Shown one piece after another: positions 24,748-33,081 of a DNA stretch of 64,000 bases. This DNA comes from Streptomyces sp. NBC_00691 (lineage in GTDB: Bacteria; Actinomycetota; Actinomycetes; Streptomycetales; Streptomycetaceae), in contig NZ_CP109007.1 of NCBI RefSeq assembly GCF_036226665.1, positions 3,574,501-3,638,500 of the forward strand, read 5' to 3'. The notes under the pieces were generated by a model. It did no database searches. It was not told the origin of the DNA and worked only from the letters and a program-made list of their open reading frames with translations. The translations under genes were made by a program, and so were the position numbers. Numbering within the stretch: position 1 is the first letter of the stretch; each line of letters opens with the position of its first letter.

Positions 24748-25380
24748 ATGCATCGCGGTGGCGGACCGGGCGAGGGGACGGACGATCTGGGTCCGGAGTC
24801 TGCCCGCCGGGGCAGGCACCGGCGCCGGCGGAGCGAGGACGCGACCTCGGGATCCCAGGGCACTCCAGGCATTCCCGGCATCCCCGACACATCGGGCCCA
24901 CCGGGAGATCCGGGCAACGGAAGCGCGAGCGGGAGTGGCCGGTTGGGGGTGACGTACAAGTACTTCGGCGCGCCCGACGGCGCCACCGCGGCCCGCGTCC
25001 CGATCTCGATGCGCCCGGAGGAACTGGGCGGCGACGAGCTCGGCATGGGCGGCATGTTCACCAAGATCAAGCCGGAGACCATAGCGGCCATGGTGCTGAC
25101 CGGCATCCAGGGCATGCCCCTGAACAAGGTGCCGCCCCTCGAGCTGGTGGTCCTGCACCCGGACTACGCCGTGGTGAAGCTGCCGATGACGGTGGTCGAC
25201 CCGCTGCGCGCGATCGGCGAGGAGTCGGTCGGCGCGGCCGCCTTCATCTGGTCCACGGTCCCGGACCGCGGCGGCCCGCGCGACGCCTTCGACGTCTACC
25301 AGCTGCTCCACGAGTGGCAGGACTTCTCGGTCCGCCTCCACGAGGCGGGTCACCAGCCGTACTGCCTGGTGTGGCCGTAG
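24748..25380 (+). CDS. Conserved hypothetical protein with a short collagen-like segment
   Basis: A 210-residue protein. Residues 1-65 are low-complexity and include a Gly-X-Pro-like stretch (GTPGIPGIPDTSGPPGDPG). Residues 68-210 form a compact conserved-looking domain (YKYFGAPDGATAARVPISMRPEELGGDELGMGGMFTK, DPLRAIGEESVGAAAFIWSTVPDRG, CLVWP). The start codon is uncertain: ATG 24748 has only a two-base gap to GGAG, and the true start could lie inside the low-complexity part. It diverges from hemL. No function is recognised. Confidence 0.72.
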   Translation: MHRGGGPGEGTDDLGPESARRGRHRRRRSEDATSGSQGTPGIPGIPDTSGPPGDPGNGSASGSGRLGVTYKYFGAPDGATAARVPISMRPEELGGDELGMGGMFTKIKPETIAAMVLTGIQGMPLNKVPPLELVVLHPDYAVVKLPMTVVDPLRAIGEESVGAAAFIWSTVPDRGGPRDAFDVYQLLHEWQDFSVRLHEAGHQPYCLVWP

Positions 25381-25409
25381 GGGCATGACCCGGTGGCACG
25401 AGCGGGCCG

Positions 25410-27398
25410 TCAGGTCCCGTCTCCGGCCCGTTCCGCCTCCGCGGCCTTCGCCGCCTCCGCCGCTCTCGCGCGCTCGGCGGCCAGCTCGCGGGCGGAGGCG
25501 AGCCGGTACGGCACGTCGATGACGACGACGTTCTTCATGAACAGCAGCCGGGTCTTGAGGCGCAGCGCGCTCTGGTTGTGGAGCGGCTGCTCCCACCAGT
25601 GGCCCACCACGTACTCGGGGATGACCACCGAGATCACCGCGTCCCCCCTCCGCTCGGGCGCCTCCCGGACGTGCCGCAGGACCGGCTGGACGACCGAGCG
25701 GTACGGGGAGCTCAGCACCCGCAGCGGTACGTCGATGCCGTGCGCCTCCCAGGTCGCCCGGAGCACCTCCGCCTCCGCCGGGTCCTCGGCGACGGTGACC
25801 ACCGTGAGCGAGGTCGGGCGCAGGGTCTTCGCGTACGACAGCGCCCGGAGGCTGGGGGCGTTGACCGAGGCCACCAGGACGAGGACGTGGTTCTCGGCGA
25901 GGGCGTGGGGCCGCTGCCCTGGGGCCACGGCCACCTCGGCGGCGACGGCGTCGTAGTGCCGCCGCACCCCCTTCATGCCGGCGAAGAGCACCGGCATCGC
26001 GATGACGACGATCCAGGCACCGTGGGTGAACTTGGTGATGAGGACGATGACGAGGACGACCGCCGTCAGACAGGCGCCGAAGGCGTTGATCGCGAGACGG
26101 CGGTGGATGTTGTGCCGGTCGGCGGCCCCCGCGGGCGTGGCGAGTTCTCGCCGCCAGTGCTTGACCATGCCGGCCTGGGACAGGGTGAAGGAGACGAAGA
26201 CACCGAGGATGTACAGCTGGATGAGGCGGGTCAGCTCCGCGTCGAAGGCGATGATCAGGACGATCGCGGCGAGCGCGAGCAGGACGATGCCGTTGGAGTA
26301 GACGAGCCGGTCGCCGCGGTGGAAGAGCTGGCGGGGCGCGTAGCGGTCGCGGCCGAGGACGGAGGCGAGCATCGGGAAGCCGTTGAAGGCGGTGTTGGCC
26401 GCCAGGATCAGGACGCCCGCGGTCACGGCCTGGAGCACGTAGAAGAGGATGTGCCAGTCGCCGAAGGTGGCCCGCCCGATCTGCGCGAGCGCGGTGGACA
26501 TCGGGGTGCCGGGCGCGAGCCCGAGTTCGGTGGGGTCCTCGGCGACGTGGACCTCGTAGACCATCGCGAGCACGGTGATCCCGAAGAACATGGTCACGGA
26601 CAGCCCGCCCATGACCGCGAGGGTCATCGCCGCGTTGCGGCTCTTCGGCTTGGCGAACGCGGGCACGCCGTTGCTGACGGCCTCGACACCGGTCAGCGCG
26701 GTGCAGCCGGAGGCGAAGGAGCGCAGCGCGAGCAGCACGAGCGCGATCCCCGAGTAGGTGGAGACCGCCTCGACGGGCAGATCGGCGGACTCGGCCCGGA
26801 TCGTCGCACCCGTCGCCGTCCGCACCGCGGCCACCGCGAACATCAGATAGACGACCGCGATGAAGGCGTACGTGGGGACGGCGAACCAGCGCCCCGACTC
26901 CCGCACCCCGCGCAGGTTCATCCACGCGAGCACGGCCACGAAGAACACCGACATGGCCACGGCGTGCCCGTCGAGCGAGGGGACGGCCGAGGTGATGGCG
27001 GCGACCCCGGAGACGACGGAGACGGCGACGGTCATCACGTAGTCGATCAGCAGCGCCGAGGCGGCGGTGAGCGCGGCGGTCTGCCCCAGGTTCTCGGCGG
27101 AGACGACGTAGGCCCCGCCGCCGCCGGGATAGGCGTAACAGGTCTGCCGGTAGGAGGCGACGACCACCAGGAGCAGGATCACGATGCCGACCGCCGCGTA
27201 CCAGGCCAGATGGAGCACGGCGAGGCCGCCGAGGGCCAGGATCAGCAGGATCTCCTCGGTGGCGTACGCGACCGAGGAGAGCGGGTCGCTGCAGAAGATC
27301 GGCAGGGCGACCCGTTTGGGCAGCAGGGTCTCCCCGAGTCGGCCGCTGTCCAACGGACGACCTACGAGCAGGCGTTTCGCCGCACTTCCAGCTCTCAT
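25410..27398 (-). CDS. APC-superfamily amino acid permease with cytosolic C-terminal domain
   Basis: A 662-residue permease. The first 460 or so residues form an APC-type 12-helix transporter; signatures include PIFCSDPLSSVAYATEEILL and AYPGGGGAYVVSAENLG. The C-terminal 180 residues (ALAENHVLVLVASVNAPSLRALSYAKTL, VVQPVLRHVREAPERRGDAVISVVIPEY) form a soluble region like those of streptomycete APC permeases that resemble universal-stress-type folds. It likely takes up an amino acid or polyamine; the substrate is not determinable. It is divergent from the MerR gene. Confidence 0.9.
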   Translation of the reverse strand: MRAGSAAKRLLVGRPLDSGRLGETLLPKRVALPIFCSDPLSSVAYATEEILLILALGGLAVLHLAWYAAVGIVILLLVVVASYRQTCYAYPGGGGAYVVSAENLGQTAALTAASALLIDYVMTVAVSVVSGVAAITSAVPSLDGHAVAMSVFFVAVLAWMNLRGVRESGRWFAVPTYAFIAVVYLMFAVAAVRTATGATIRAESADLPVEAVSTYSGIALVLLALRSFASGCTALTGVEAVSNGVPAFAKPKSRNAAMTLAVMGGLSVTMFFGITVLAMVYEVHVAEDPTELGLAPGTPMSTALAQIGRATFGDWHILFYVLQAVTAGVLILAANTAFNGFPMLASVLGRDRYAPRQLFHRGDRLVYSNGIVLLALAAIVLIIAFDAELTRLIQLYILGVFVSFTLSQAGMVKHWRRELATPAGAADRHNIHRRLAINAFGACLTAVVLVIVLITKFTHGAWIVVIAMPVLFAGMKGVRRHYDAVAAEVAVAPGQRPHALAENHVLVLVASVNAPSLRALSYAKTLRPTSLTVVTVAEDPAEAEVLRATWEAHGIDVPLRVLSSPYRSVVQPVLRHVREAPERRGDAVISVVIPEYVVGHWWEQPLHNQSALRLKTRLLFMKNVVVIDVPYRLASARELAAERARAAEAAKAAEAERAGDGT

Positions 27399-27500
27399 AA
27401 GTGATGAAGTTAGGACGAATGGTATGTAATGCGCGGAAGCCGCGCCCTGTGGGGACCCCGTACGCCCGGTGGGAACCCCGTACGAGGAAGGACCTGACGC

Positions 27501-27944
27501 GTGAGCGGAGTACGAGGAGTGCGGATGGCCGGCGAGCCCATGCAGATCGGCGAGGTCGCCGCACGGACCGAACTGTCCCTGCGCACGATCCGGCAGTACG
27601 AGGACAACGGCCTGGTCGTCCCGTCCGCGGCCTCACCGGGCGGCTTCCCGCTCTACACGGACGCGGACGTGTCCCGGCTGATGGTCGTCCGCCGGATGAA
27701 GCCGCTCGGCTTCACCCTCGACGAGACCCGCGAACTCCTCACGGCCGTGGACCTGCTCGCCGCCGAGCGCGTGGGCACGGACACCGAACTCGACCCGGAC
27801 GAGCGGGCCGCGCTCGTGGCCCGCGTCCGCGGCTACGAGCAGGCCGCCGCGGAGCGGGTCGCCGAGCTGCGGGCCCAGCTCTCCCGGGCGGAGGAGTTCG
27901 CCGACTCCCTCCGCCGAACCCGCCTGACGGCGACCCCGGCGTGA
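27501..27944 (+). CDS. MerR-family transcriptional regulator
   Basis: A 147-residue regulator with the MerR winged helix at residues 14-80 (MQIGEVAARTELSLRTIRQYEDNGLV, FPLYTDADVSRLMVVRRMKPLGFTLDE) followed by a coiled-coil dimer helix. It lacks the metal-binding cysteines of classic metal sensors, so it probably responds to another signal. The GTG at 27501 follows AAGGA. It diverges from the APC permease and may control it. The stop region is part of a tandem repeat. Confidence 0.88.
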   Translation: MSGVRGVRMAGEPMQIGEVAARTELSLRTIRQYEDNGLVVPSAASPGGFPLYTDADVSRLMVVRRMKPLGFTLDETRELLTAVDLLAAERVGTDTELDPDERAALVARVRGYEQAAAERVAELRAQLSRAEEFADSLRRTRLTATPA

Positions 27945-28035
27945 CGGCGACCCCGGCGTGAGGGGGGCCTGGTCTGATGAGGGCCTGGTCTGACGGGGGC
28001 CGGCCTGACGGGGGCCCGGCCTGACGGGGGCCGCC
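27925..28035 (+). repeat. Two neighbouring tandem repeats at the MerR 3' end
   Basis: A 17-base unit TGACGGCGACCCCGGCG occurs twice at 27925-27958, duplicating the end of the MerR gene with its stop. It is followed from 27974 by about four copies of a 15-16 base unit built on CTGACGGGGGCC(C)GG. The array lies between the MerR gene and the convergent binding-protein gene and could form stem-loops or be a replication-slippage product. Confidence 0.6.
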
Positions 28036-28038
28036 CGT

Positions 28039-28887
28039 TCAGTCGCCGAGCGCCCCGGCCACGGTGCGGAAGAAGCGCGCGTACGCGGCCGGGCTGGGCG
28101 GGGTCTCCGGGTTCCACGGCGTGCGCCGGACACCGGACAGGACCCCGTCCGGCGCCGTCGCGTGCGCCCGGCTGTCGAAGAGGACCAGGTCGGGACCGAG
28201 CTCGGCGGCACGCCCCCAGTCACCGGTGATCCAGTTCGCCCCGGGCCCCGGGCCCGGGTCGACGAGCCGGACGCCGAGCTCCGCGAGCCTGGCCAGCTCG
28301 GGCCAGGCGAGCGGCCGCGCGAGGTGCACCTGGTCGGGACCGGCCCCGGAGAGGGCGAGCACCCCGAGCCCGGTCCGCGCGGCGACCTCCCGGAGCGCGT
28401 CCTCGGCGGCACGGAGGTCCGCCGGGGAGCCCTCGGCGGCCGTCCCGTCGTCCGGCGCCGCACCCAGGCTCACCGCCAGCGCGCCGAACCGGTCGAGGAT
28501 GGCCGGCAGGGTGAGCTCGTTGCCGACGGAGAGCGCGACGAGCGGTACCCCGAGCCGATCGGCGACGGCCTCGTCGAGCGCGTAGGGGCTCTTCCCGTCG
28601 TACGTCACGTCGACGATCACGTCCGGCCGGAGCTCCCGCAGCAGCACCTCGTCGAGGACCCGGCCCGGCCCGAGGTAGGTCACCGCGGCCGCCGTCAGCC
28701 CACCCTCCTTCGCCGGGTCGAGGACCTCCCCGTCGTGCCCGGATCCGTACACCGCGACCGGCGTCACACCCAGGTCGCACAGGGCGGCCCCCGCCCTCAC
28801 GTACGCGATCACCCGCCGCGGCACACGGGCCGCCACCAGCTCCGTACCTCTGTCGTCCGTGAATCCCCATGCCTGCGTCCCGGACAT
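28039..28887 (-). CDS. Siderophore/cobalamin-type binding-fold protein without a signal peptide
   Basis: A 282-residue protein with the two-lobed helical-backbone binding fold of Fe-siderophore or vitamin B12 binding proteins: RRVIAYVRAGAALCDLGVTPVAVYG at the start, DVIVDVTYDGKSPY in the middle, and LARPLAWPELARLAELGVRLVDPGPGPGANWITGDW near the end. Unlike normal family members, it has no signal peptide or lipobox; the start at 28887 (MSGTQAW) leads straight into the fold, and upstream in-frame sequence also lacks one. No permease genes are adjacent. It may act in the cytoplasm. Confidence 0.8.
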   Translation of the reverse strand: MSGTQAWGFTDDRGTELVAARVPRRVIAYVRAGAALCDLGVTPVAVYGSGHDGEVLDPAKEGGLTAAAVTYLGPGRVLDEVLLRELRPDVIVDVTYDGKSPYALDEAVADRLGVPLVALSVGNELTLPAILDRFGALAVSLGAAPDDGTAAEGSPADLRAAEDALREVAARTGLGVLALSGAGPDQVHLARPLAWPELARLAELGVRLVDPGPGPGANWITGDWGRAAELGPDLVLFDSRAHATAPDGVLSGVRRTPWNPETPPSPAAYARFFRTVAGALGD

Positions 28888-29152
28888 GCGGCTGCTCCCT
28901 CCCCGGCCGGAAATGTGCCTCTTCCGAGCACCTTGGAGCGGTTCCCCGGCCCGCACAAGAGGGCCTTCTGCCGCGCGGGCCACCCGGACGGCCGGGGCAG
29001 GGCCCAAGGTCCCGGGCCCCCTGCCGAAAGTCCCCCAGGGTGGTGTTAACTGAACAGGTCGGGAGGAAGCAGTAGGAATCGCCGGGCCCCCGTACCCGCG
29101 CCACCTGCCGGGGCGCGCGGCGTCGGGCGGCCCTCACGCCCTGGAGTGAGTC
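28888..29152. other. 265-base region between the binding protein and a small membrane protein
   Basis: No gene was found. The right half contains GTTAACTGAACAG at about 29044 followed by GGGAGGAAG, plausible promoter and ribosome-binding-like elements, but they are about 85 bases from the next start. No clear RNA or operator was identified. Confidence 0.4.
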
Positions 29153-29401
29153 ATGTCCTTGCCCGGCCAGTTCTCCGATCCCCGTGTGATCACGCTCTTC
29201 GGCCTGCTCGCCGTCTCGACGGCGGCATGGCTGGCGCTCGGCCTGCGCGCCCGCGTACGGGACCGCCGCGACCGGGCGCGCACCCCGCTGGAGCGGGTCT
29301 GGCACCCGCAGGAGTCGATACCGCTGACGCCCGCGGAGGAGCACGCCTTCGGCCAGGTCGTCTCGCGGCTCTCCCCGGGCTCGGCGGGCCGCCTGCGCTG
29401 A
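29153..29401 (+). CDS. Small membrane protein (82 aa), unknown function
   Basis: An 82-residue product with one N-terminal transmembrane helix (ITLFGLLAVSTAAWLALGL, residues 13-31) and a charged cytoplasmic tail (RARVRDRRDRARTPLERVWHPQESIPLTPAEEHAFGQVVSRL). The tail looks structured. It is convergent with the TIGR03086 gene. No family is recognised. Confidence 0.7.
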   Translation: MSLPGQFSDPRVITLFGLLAVSTAAWLALGLRARVRDRRDRARTPLERVWHPQESIPLTPAEEHAFGQVVSRLSPGSAGRLR

Positions 29402-29417
29402 GCGCCGCGGACCGGCC

Positions 29418-30020
29418 TCAGGCCCCCCAGGCGCGCGGATCGCGGCCGGTCGTCGCGAGCAGCCGCTCGAAGGCGGTGGTGTCGCCGGGCAGCTCGACGG
29501 CCTCCCCGAAGACGCCCATCCTCCGGGCCATGGGCGCCATCCGCTCCACCTCGTCGACGAGCCCGTCGACCACGCCCGGGTCGGGGGTGAAGCTCCGCCC
29601 GGTGGCGCGGGCCAGGTCCCAGACGTGCACCGTGAGGTCGAGCAGCACCATGGACCCGACGGTCCGCGCCGGCATGGCCATGCCTCCGGTGGTGCCCTCC
29701 TCGGCTCCGGGCGCCGACCAGGCCTCGACGAGCTTCCCGGTCTCCGCCTCGAAGCGGTCGCGCCAGTCGGCGTCGGCGAGCCAGTCCGTGGTCGCGGAGA
29801 GGTCGGCGGACTGCTTGGCGGCGAGCGCCTGGAAGTGGACGACGACGCCGAGAAGGTGGTTCAGCAGGGCGCGCACGTCGTAATCGGCGCAGGGCGTGGG
29901 CGCGCCGAGCGAGTCGTCGGCGATGCCCCTGACCAGGGGATTCGCCTGCGCGGCGGCGCTACGGAGCAGGTCACCGATGCGGGGCGGGGCACCGGTGCGG
30001 AGCGGGTCCTCGTTCGTCAT
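29418..30020 (-). CDS. TIGR03086-family (DinB-like, mycothiol-dependent) metal-binding protein
   Basis: A 200-residue member of the DinB/mycothiol-dependent maleylpyruvate isomerase superfamily. It has the characteristic TPCADYDVRALLNHLLGVVVHF segment, with the metal histidine, and later DLTVHVWDLARATG, holding a second conserved histidine pair. Such proteins use a divalent metal and often mycothiol in detoxification. The start ATG at 30020 is used because the fold begins near it. It faces away from the AraC regulator. Confidence 0.85.
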   Translation of the reverse strand: MTNEDPLRTGAPPRIGDLLRSAAAQANPLVRGIADDSLGAPTPCADYDVRALLNHLLGVVVHFQALAAKQSADLSATTDWLADADWRDRFEAETGKLVEAWSAPGAEEGTTGGMAMPARTVGSMVLLDLTVHVWDLARATGRSFTPDPGVVDGLVDEVERMAPMARRMGVFGEAVELPGDTTAFERLLATTGRDPRAWGA

Positions 30021-30107
30021 GGGAGCGACGTTAGGAGAGGCTGCCCCCCTCCGTCTTGAAGAAACACGCCAGGACGGAGACTCGTCCCGGCCCCCTAGCA
30101 TCGGAGC

Positions 30108-31028
30108 ATGTCCGACTCCGCTCCCCGCAAGGACACCCGCGGCATCGTCGACCCCGCCGAACTGCTCTCCCGCGTCCGCTTCCGCCGACACACCCCGGCG
30201 CCGGAGCTGCAGCCCTATCTGGAGCACTACTGGCTGATCGACTGGGAGCTGCCGGAGCCGTACGCGACCCATGTCGTCCCGCACCCGTCGATGAACATCG
30301 TCTTCCAGCGGTACGGGGCCCTCGGCGCCCCGGCGGCGGACACGCGCGCCTCCGCCGAGGTCGCCGGGATCGGGCTCGGTCTGTTCACCCGGAAGCTGAC
30401 GGAGGCGGGCCGGGTCTGCGGGATCCAGTTCCGCCCCGGCGGCTTCCGCCCCTTCGCGCCCGCGTGGCCGGTGGCGGCCTGGACGGGCCGCCGGGTCCCG
30501 CTGGCGGAGGTCTTCCCGGACGCGGGCACGGGCACGGGTGCGGGTGCGGGTGCGGGTGCCGGCGCGGCGGAGGCGGGCCACCCGGCCACGGACCCCGGCC
30601 TCCTGTCCGCCGTCCTCTCCCCCGGCACCGACCACGCGCGCGTGGCGGCGCTCGACGCCTTCCTGCTCGCTCACGGCCCCGCGCCCGACCCGGCCGCAGA
30701 CCGGGCGATGGAGCTGGTGGGCCTGATCCGGGGGGACCGTACGGTCCGCAAGGTGGCCCAACTGGTCGCGGCGACCGGCCTGTCGGCCCGCTCGCTCCAG
30801 CGGCTCTTCGCGAGCCACGTCGGCGTCGGCCCGAAGTGGGTGATCCTGCGCTACCGCATCCACGAGGCCCTGGAACGCGCCGAGGCGGCGGACCCGGCGG
30901 GCGGCCCGGACTGGGCGGCCCTGGCGGCCGAGCTGGGCTACAGCGACCAGGCCCATCTCGTACGGGAGTTCACGGCGACGATCGGGGTGCCGCCGACGGC
31001 GTACGCCCGGGGATTGTCAGCGCCCTGA
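30108..31028 (+). CDS. AraC-family transcriptional regulator with DUF6597-type N-terminal domain
   Basis: A 306-residue regulator. Residues 15-150 form the N-terminal domain found before AraC helices (VRFRRHTPAPELQPYLEHYWLIDWELP), and the C-terminal 100 residues carry two helix-turn-helices (VAQLVAATGLSARSLQRLFASHVGVGPKW and WAALAAELGYSDQAHLVREFTATIGVPPTAYA). Between lies a Gly/Ala-rich linker encoded by an in-frame GGGTGC microsatellite at about 30524-30560. The GNAT gene begins 14 bases downstream, so the two are probably co-transcribed. Confidence 0.9.
   Translation: MSDSAPRKDTRGIVDPAELLSRVRFRRHTPAPELQPYLEHYWLIDWELPEPYATHVVPHPSMNIVFQRYGALGAPAADTRASAEVAGIGLGLFTRKLTEAGRVCGIQFRPGGFRPFAPAWPVAAWTGRRVPLAEVFPDAGTGTGAGAGAGAGAAEAGHPATDPGLLSAVLSPGTDHARVAALDAFLLAHGPAPDPAADRAMELVGLIRGDRTVRKVAQLVAATGLSARSLQRLFASHVGVGPKWVILRYRIHEALERAEAADPAGGPDWAALAAELGYSDQAHLVREFTATIGVPPTAYARGLSAP
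30524..30562 (+). repeat. GGGTGC hexanucleotide repeat coding a Gly-Thr/Ala linker
   Basis: Six tandem hexanucleotides (GGGCAC twice then GGGTGC four times) inside the AraC gene encode the GTGTGAGAGAGAG linker. Slippage would change linker length without shifting the frame. Confidence 0.6.
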
Positions 31029-31042
31029 CCTACCGTACGGAG

Positions 31043-31573
31043 ATGGACACCGACACCGCCGCACCCGTACGGCTCGAACCCTGGTCCGAGTCCGACGCCG
31101 GCCTGCTGCGCGCCCTGAACGCACCGGAGTTGATGGATCACCTCGGCGGCCCGGAGACGGAGGAGCAGCTCGTCCGGCGCCACCGGCGGTACGTGGAGCT
31201 GAGCGCCGACGAACCGGGCGCGGGGCGCATGTACCGGATCGTGCTGCTGCCGGAGGAGGCCGTGGTCGGCAGCATCGGCTTCTGGGTGCGCACCGGCGAC
31301 GGCGAGCCGGTGTACGAGACCGGGTGGGCCGTGCTGCCGGGCTTCCAGGGCCGGGGCGTGGCGAGCGCCGCCACGCGCGCGGTGGCCGCGGAGGCCCGGG
31401 CAGCGGGCCTCCATCGTTTTCTCCACGCGTTCCCGTCGACGGAGAACGCCGCGTCGAACGCGGTGTGCCGCAAGGCCGGGTTCGAGCTGCTCGGCGAGCG
31501 GGACTTCGAGTACCCGCCGGGGCACGCGATGCGCTGCAACGACTGGCGCCTCGACCTGGTGAAGACGGCCTGA
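31043..31573 (+). CDS. GNAT-family N-acetyltransferase
   Basis: A 176-residue GCN5-type acetyltransferase: ETGWAVLPGFQGRGVASAATRA is the acetyl-CoA-binding motif (Q/R-x-x-G-x-G/A), and HAFPSTENAASNAVCRKAGFE completes the fold. It resembles RimJ/RimL-type ribosomal-protein or small-molecule acetyltransferases. The ATG at 31043 lies 14 bases after the AraC stop. Confidence 0.9.
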   Translation: MDTDTAAPVRLEPWSESDAGLLRALNAPELMDHLGGPETEEQLVRRHRRYVELSADEPGAGRMYRIVLLPEEAVVGSIGFWVRTGDGEPVYETGWAVLPGFQGRGVASAATRAVAAEARAAGLHRFLHAFPSTENAASNAVCRKAGFELLGERDFEYPPGHAMRCNDWRLDLVKTA

Positions 31574-31606
31574 GAAGCCCGTCTCAGGGGGCGCGCCGAG
31601 GGGCGC

Positions 31607-32056
31607 TCAGGAGGCGTCCTCCGGCGGGGTGAGCGACCGGCTGAAGTGGAAGGCCACGATGTCGAAGCGCTCACGCAGGTAGAAGCGGTGGGCTCCGGTG
31701 CGGTGGGTGCCGGAGTCCAGGTCGAGCTCGTGGCAGCCGGCCGCGCGGGCGTGGCCCTCCAGATGGGCGACGAGCGCGTGGCCGACCCCGGTGGAGCGGG
31801 TGGCGGCGGCGGTCACGAGGTCGTCGATGTAGAGCTTGCGCAGGGAGCTGGTGGTGATGACGATCCGCCAGCCGGCCGCGCCGACGCAGCGGCCCTCGTC
31901 CGAGTAGGCGGCGCTGAAGCGCAGGCCCTGGGCGTGTCCGGTGCCGTACACCTCGCGGAAGAGCTCCGGGGTGAGGTGGGGCCGGAGTTCGGTGAGGACG
32001 GGCAGGAGGTCGTTCTCCAGCCGGGGGTCGCCGGGCTCGAGGTCGATGATCTTCAT
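31607..32056 (-). CDS. GNAT-family N-acetyltransferase
   Basis: A 149-residue acetyltransferase beginning MKIIDLEPGDPRLENDLLPVLTELRPHL. The acetyl-CoA site is DLVTAAATRSTGVGHALVAHLE, followed by a typical GCHELDLDSGTHRTGAHRFYLRERF. The length suits a small stand-alone GNAT. The start at 32056 excludes 14 unconserved residues that an upstream codon would add. It diverges from an NmrA-like gene. Confidence 0.9.
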   Translation of the reverse strand: MKIIDLEPGDPRLENDLLPVLTELRPHLTPELFREVYGTGHAQGLRFSAAYSDEGRCVGAAGWRIVITTSSLRKLYIDDLVTAAATRSTGVGHALVAHLEGHARAAGCHELDLDSGTHRTGAHRFYLRERFDIVAFHFSRSLTPPEDAS

Positions 32057-32178
32057 GCCGGGACGGTACCCCAGGGTTTTGTCGGGGTTGACGCGCACGG
32101 CACGAGCCTGGATATTTATCTGCGTGGCGCAGATGATGTGCCGCGAAGGGAAATCTGTCGCTCTGGAAGGAGCCCCTC

Positions 32179-33030
32179 ATGACCGTTCTCGTCACCGGCA
32201 GCCGCGGTCGCGTCGCCTCCACCCTGCTCGGCCTCCTCGACGCCGCGGGCATCAAGGCGAAAGCCGCGTCCAAGAACCCGGCGGACCTTTCCCCACCGCC
32301 CGGCGTGGACGTCGTGCGCTGCGATCTCACCGACCCCTCCACCTTCGACACCGCTCTGACCGGCGTCGACTCCGTCTTCCTGTACGCCGAGGCCGGCCAC
32401 GCCGAGGCCTTCGCCGACCGCGCCCGCACCGCCGGCGTCGAGCATGTCGTGCTGCTCTCCTCCAGCTCCGTCCTCGCCCCGGACGCCGCCGAGAACCCGA
32501 TCGCCGCCTCCCACCTCGCGGCCGAGCGCGCGCTCTCCGCCGCCGCGGACGCCGGGGCCTTCGAGGCCACCCACCTCCAGCCGGGCGCCTTCGCCACCAA
32601 CGCCCTGCAGTGGTCCCGGGCCCTCCGCGCCGGGCGGGGACCCGCCCTGCCCCACCCGCACTCGTACGGCGACCCGATCCACGAGCGCGATGTCGCCGAG
32701 GCCGCCTTCGCGGTCCTGAGCGAGCCCCGGCTGCGCGGCTCCTCGTACCTTCTGACCGGCCCCGAGTCGCTGACCTTCGTCGAACAGCTGGCGATACTCG
32801 CCGAGGTGACCGGACGACCCGCGCCCCACACCGTCGTGACCCCCGAGGAGTGGAAGGAGTCGGTCACCGGGTTCATGCCGGAGCGCTTCGCCGACGCCCT
32901 GCTCTCCTACTGGGCCACGCACGACGGCCGGCCGACTCCGCTGACCCGCACGGTCGAGGAACTGACCGGCCACCCTGCCCGCGCCTTCGCCACCTGGGCC
33001 GCGGACCACGCGGAGGACTTCCGGCCCTGA
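32179..33030 (+). CDS. NmrA-like NAD(P)-binding Rossmann protein
   Basis: A 283-residue atypical short-chain dehydrogenase/NmrA-type protein. The nucleotide motif is VLVTGSRGRVASTLL near the start, followed by CDLTDPSTF and EHVVLLSSSSV. There is no SDR YxxxK catalytic pair, so it may be a redox sensor or act on quinone-like substrates as relatives do. A good ribosome site (AAGGAG) precedes ATG 32179. Confidence 0.88.
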   Translation: MTVLVTGSRGRVASTLLGLLDAAGIKAKAASKNPADLSPPPGVDVVRCDLTDPSTFDTALTGVDSVFLYAEAGHAEAFADRARTAGVEHVVLLSSSSVLAPDAAENPIAASHLAAERALSAAADAGAFEATHLQPGAFATNALQWSRALRAGRGPALPHPHSYGDPIHERDVAEAAFAVLSEPRLRGSSYLLTGPESLTFVEQLAILAEVTGRPAPHTVVTPEEWKESVTGFMPERFADALLSYWATHDGRPTPLTRTVEELTGHPARAFATWAADHAEDFRP

Positions 33031-33081
33031 CGGCGGCGAATTCCCTGGCCGCCCGTCCCGCCCCGGTGCCATCCTGTCCTC

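Noticed and set aside
24658..27636. A 992-residue open frame across the hemL-hypothetical-permease region
   Set aside because: It is an Arg/Ala/Gly-rich shadow of the APC permease gene and its neighbour; no protein motif is present.
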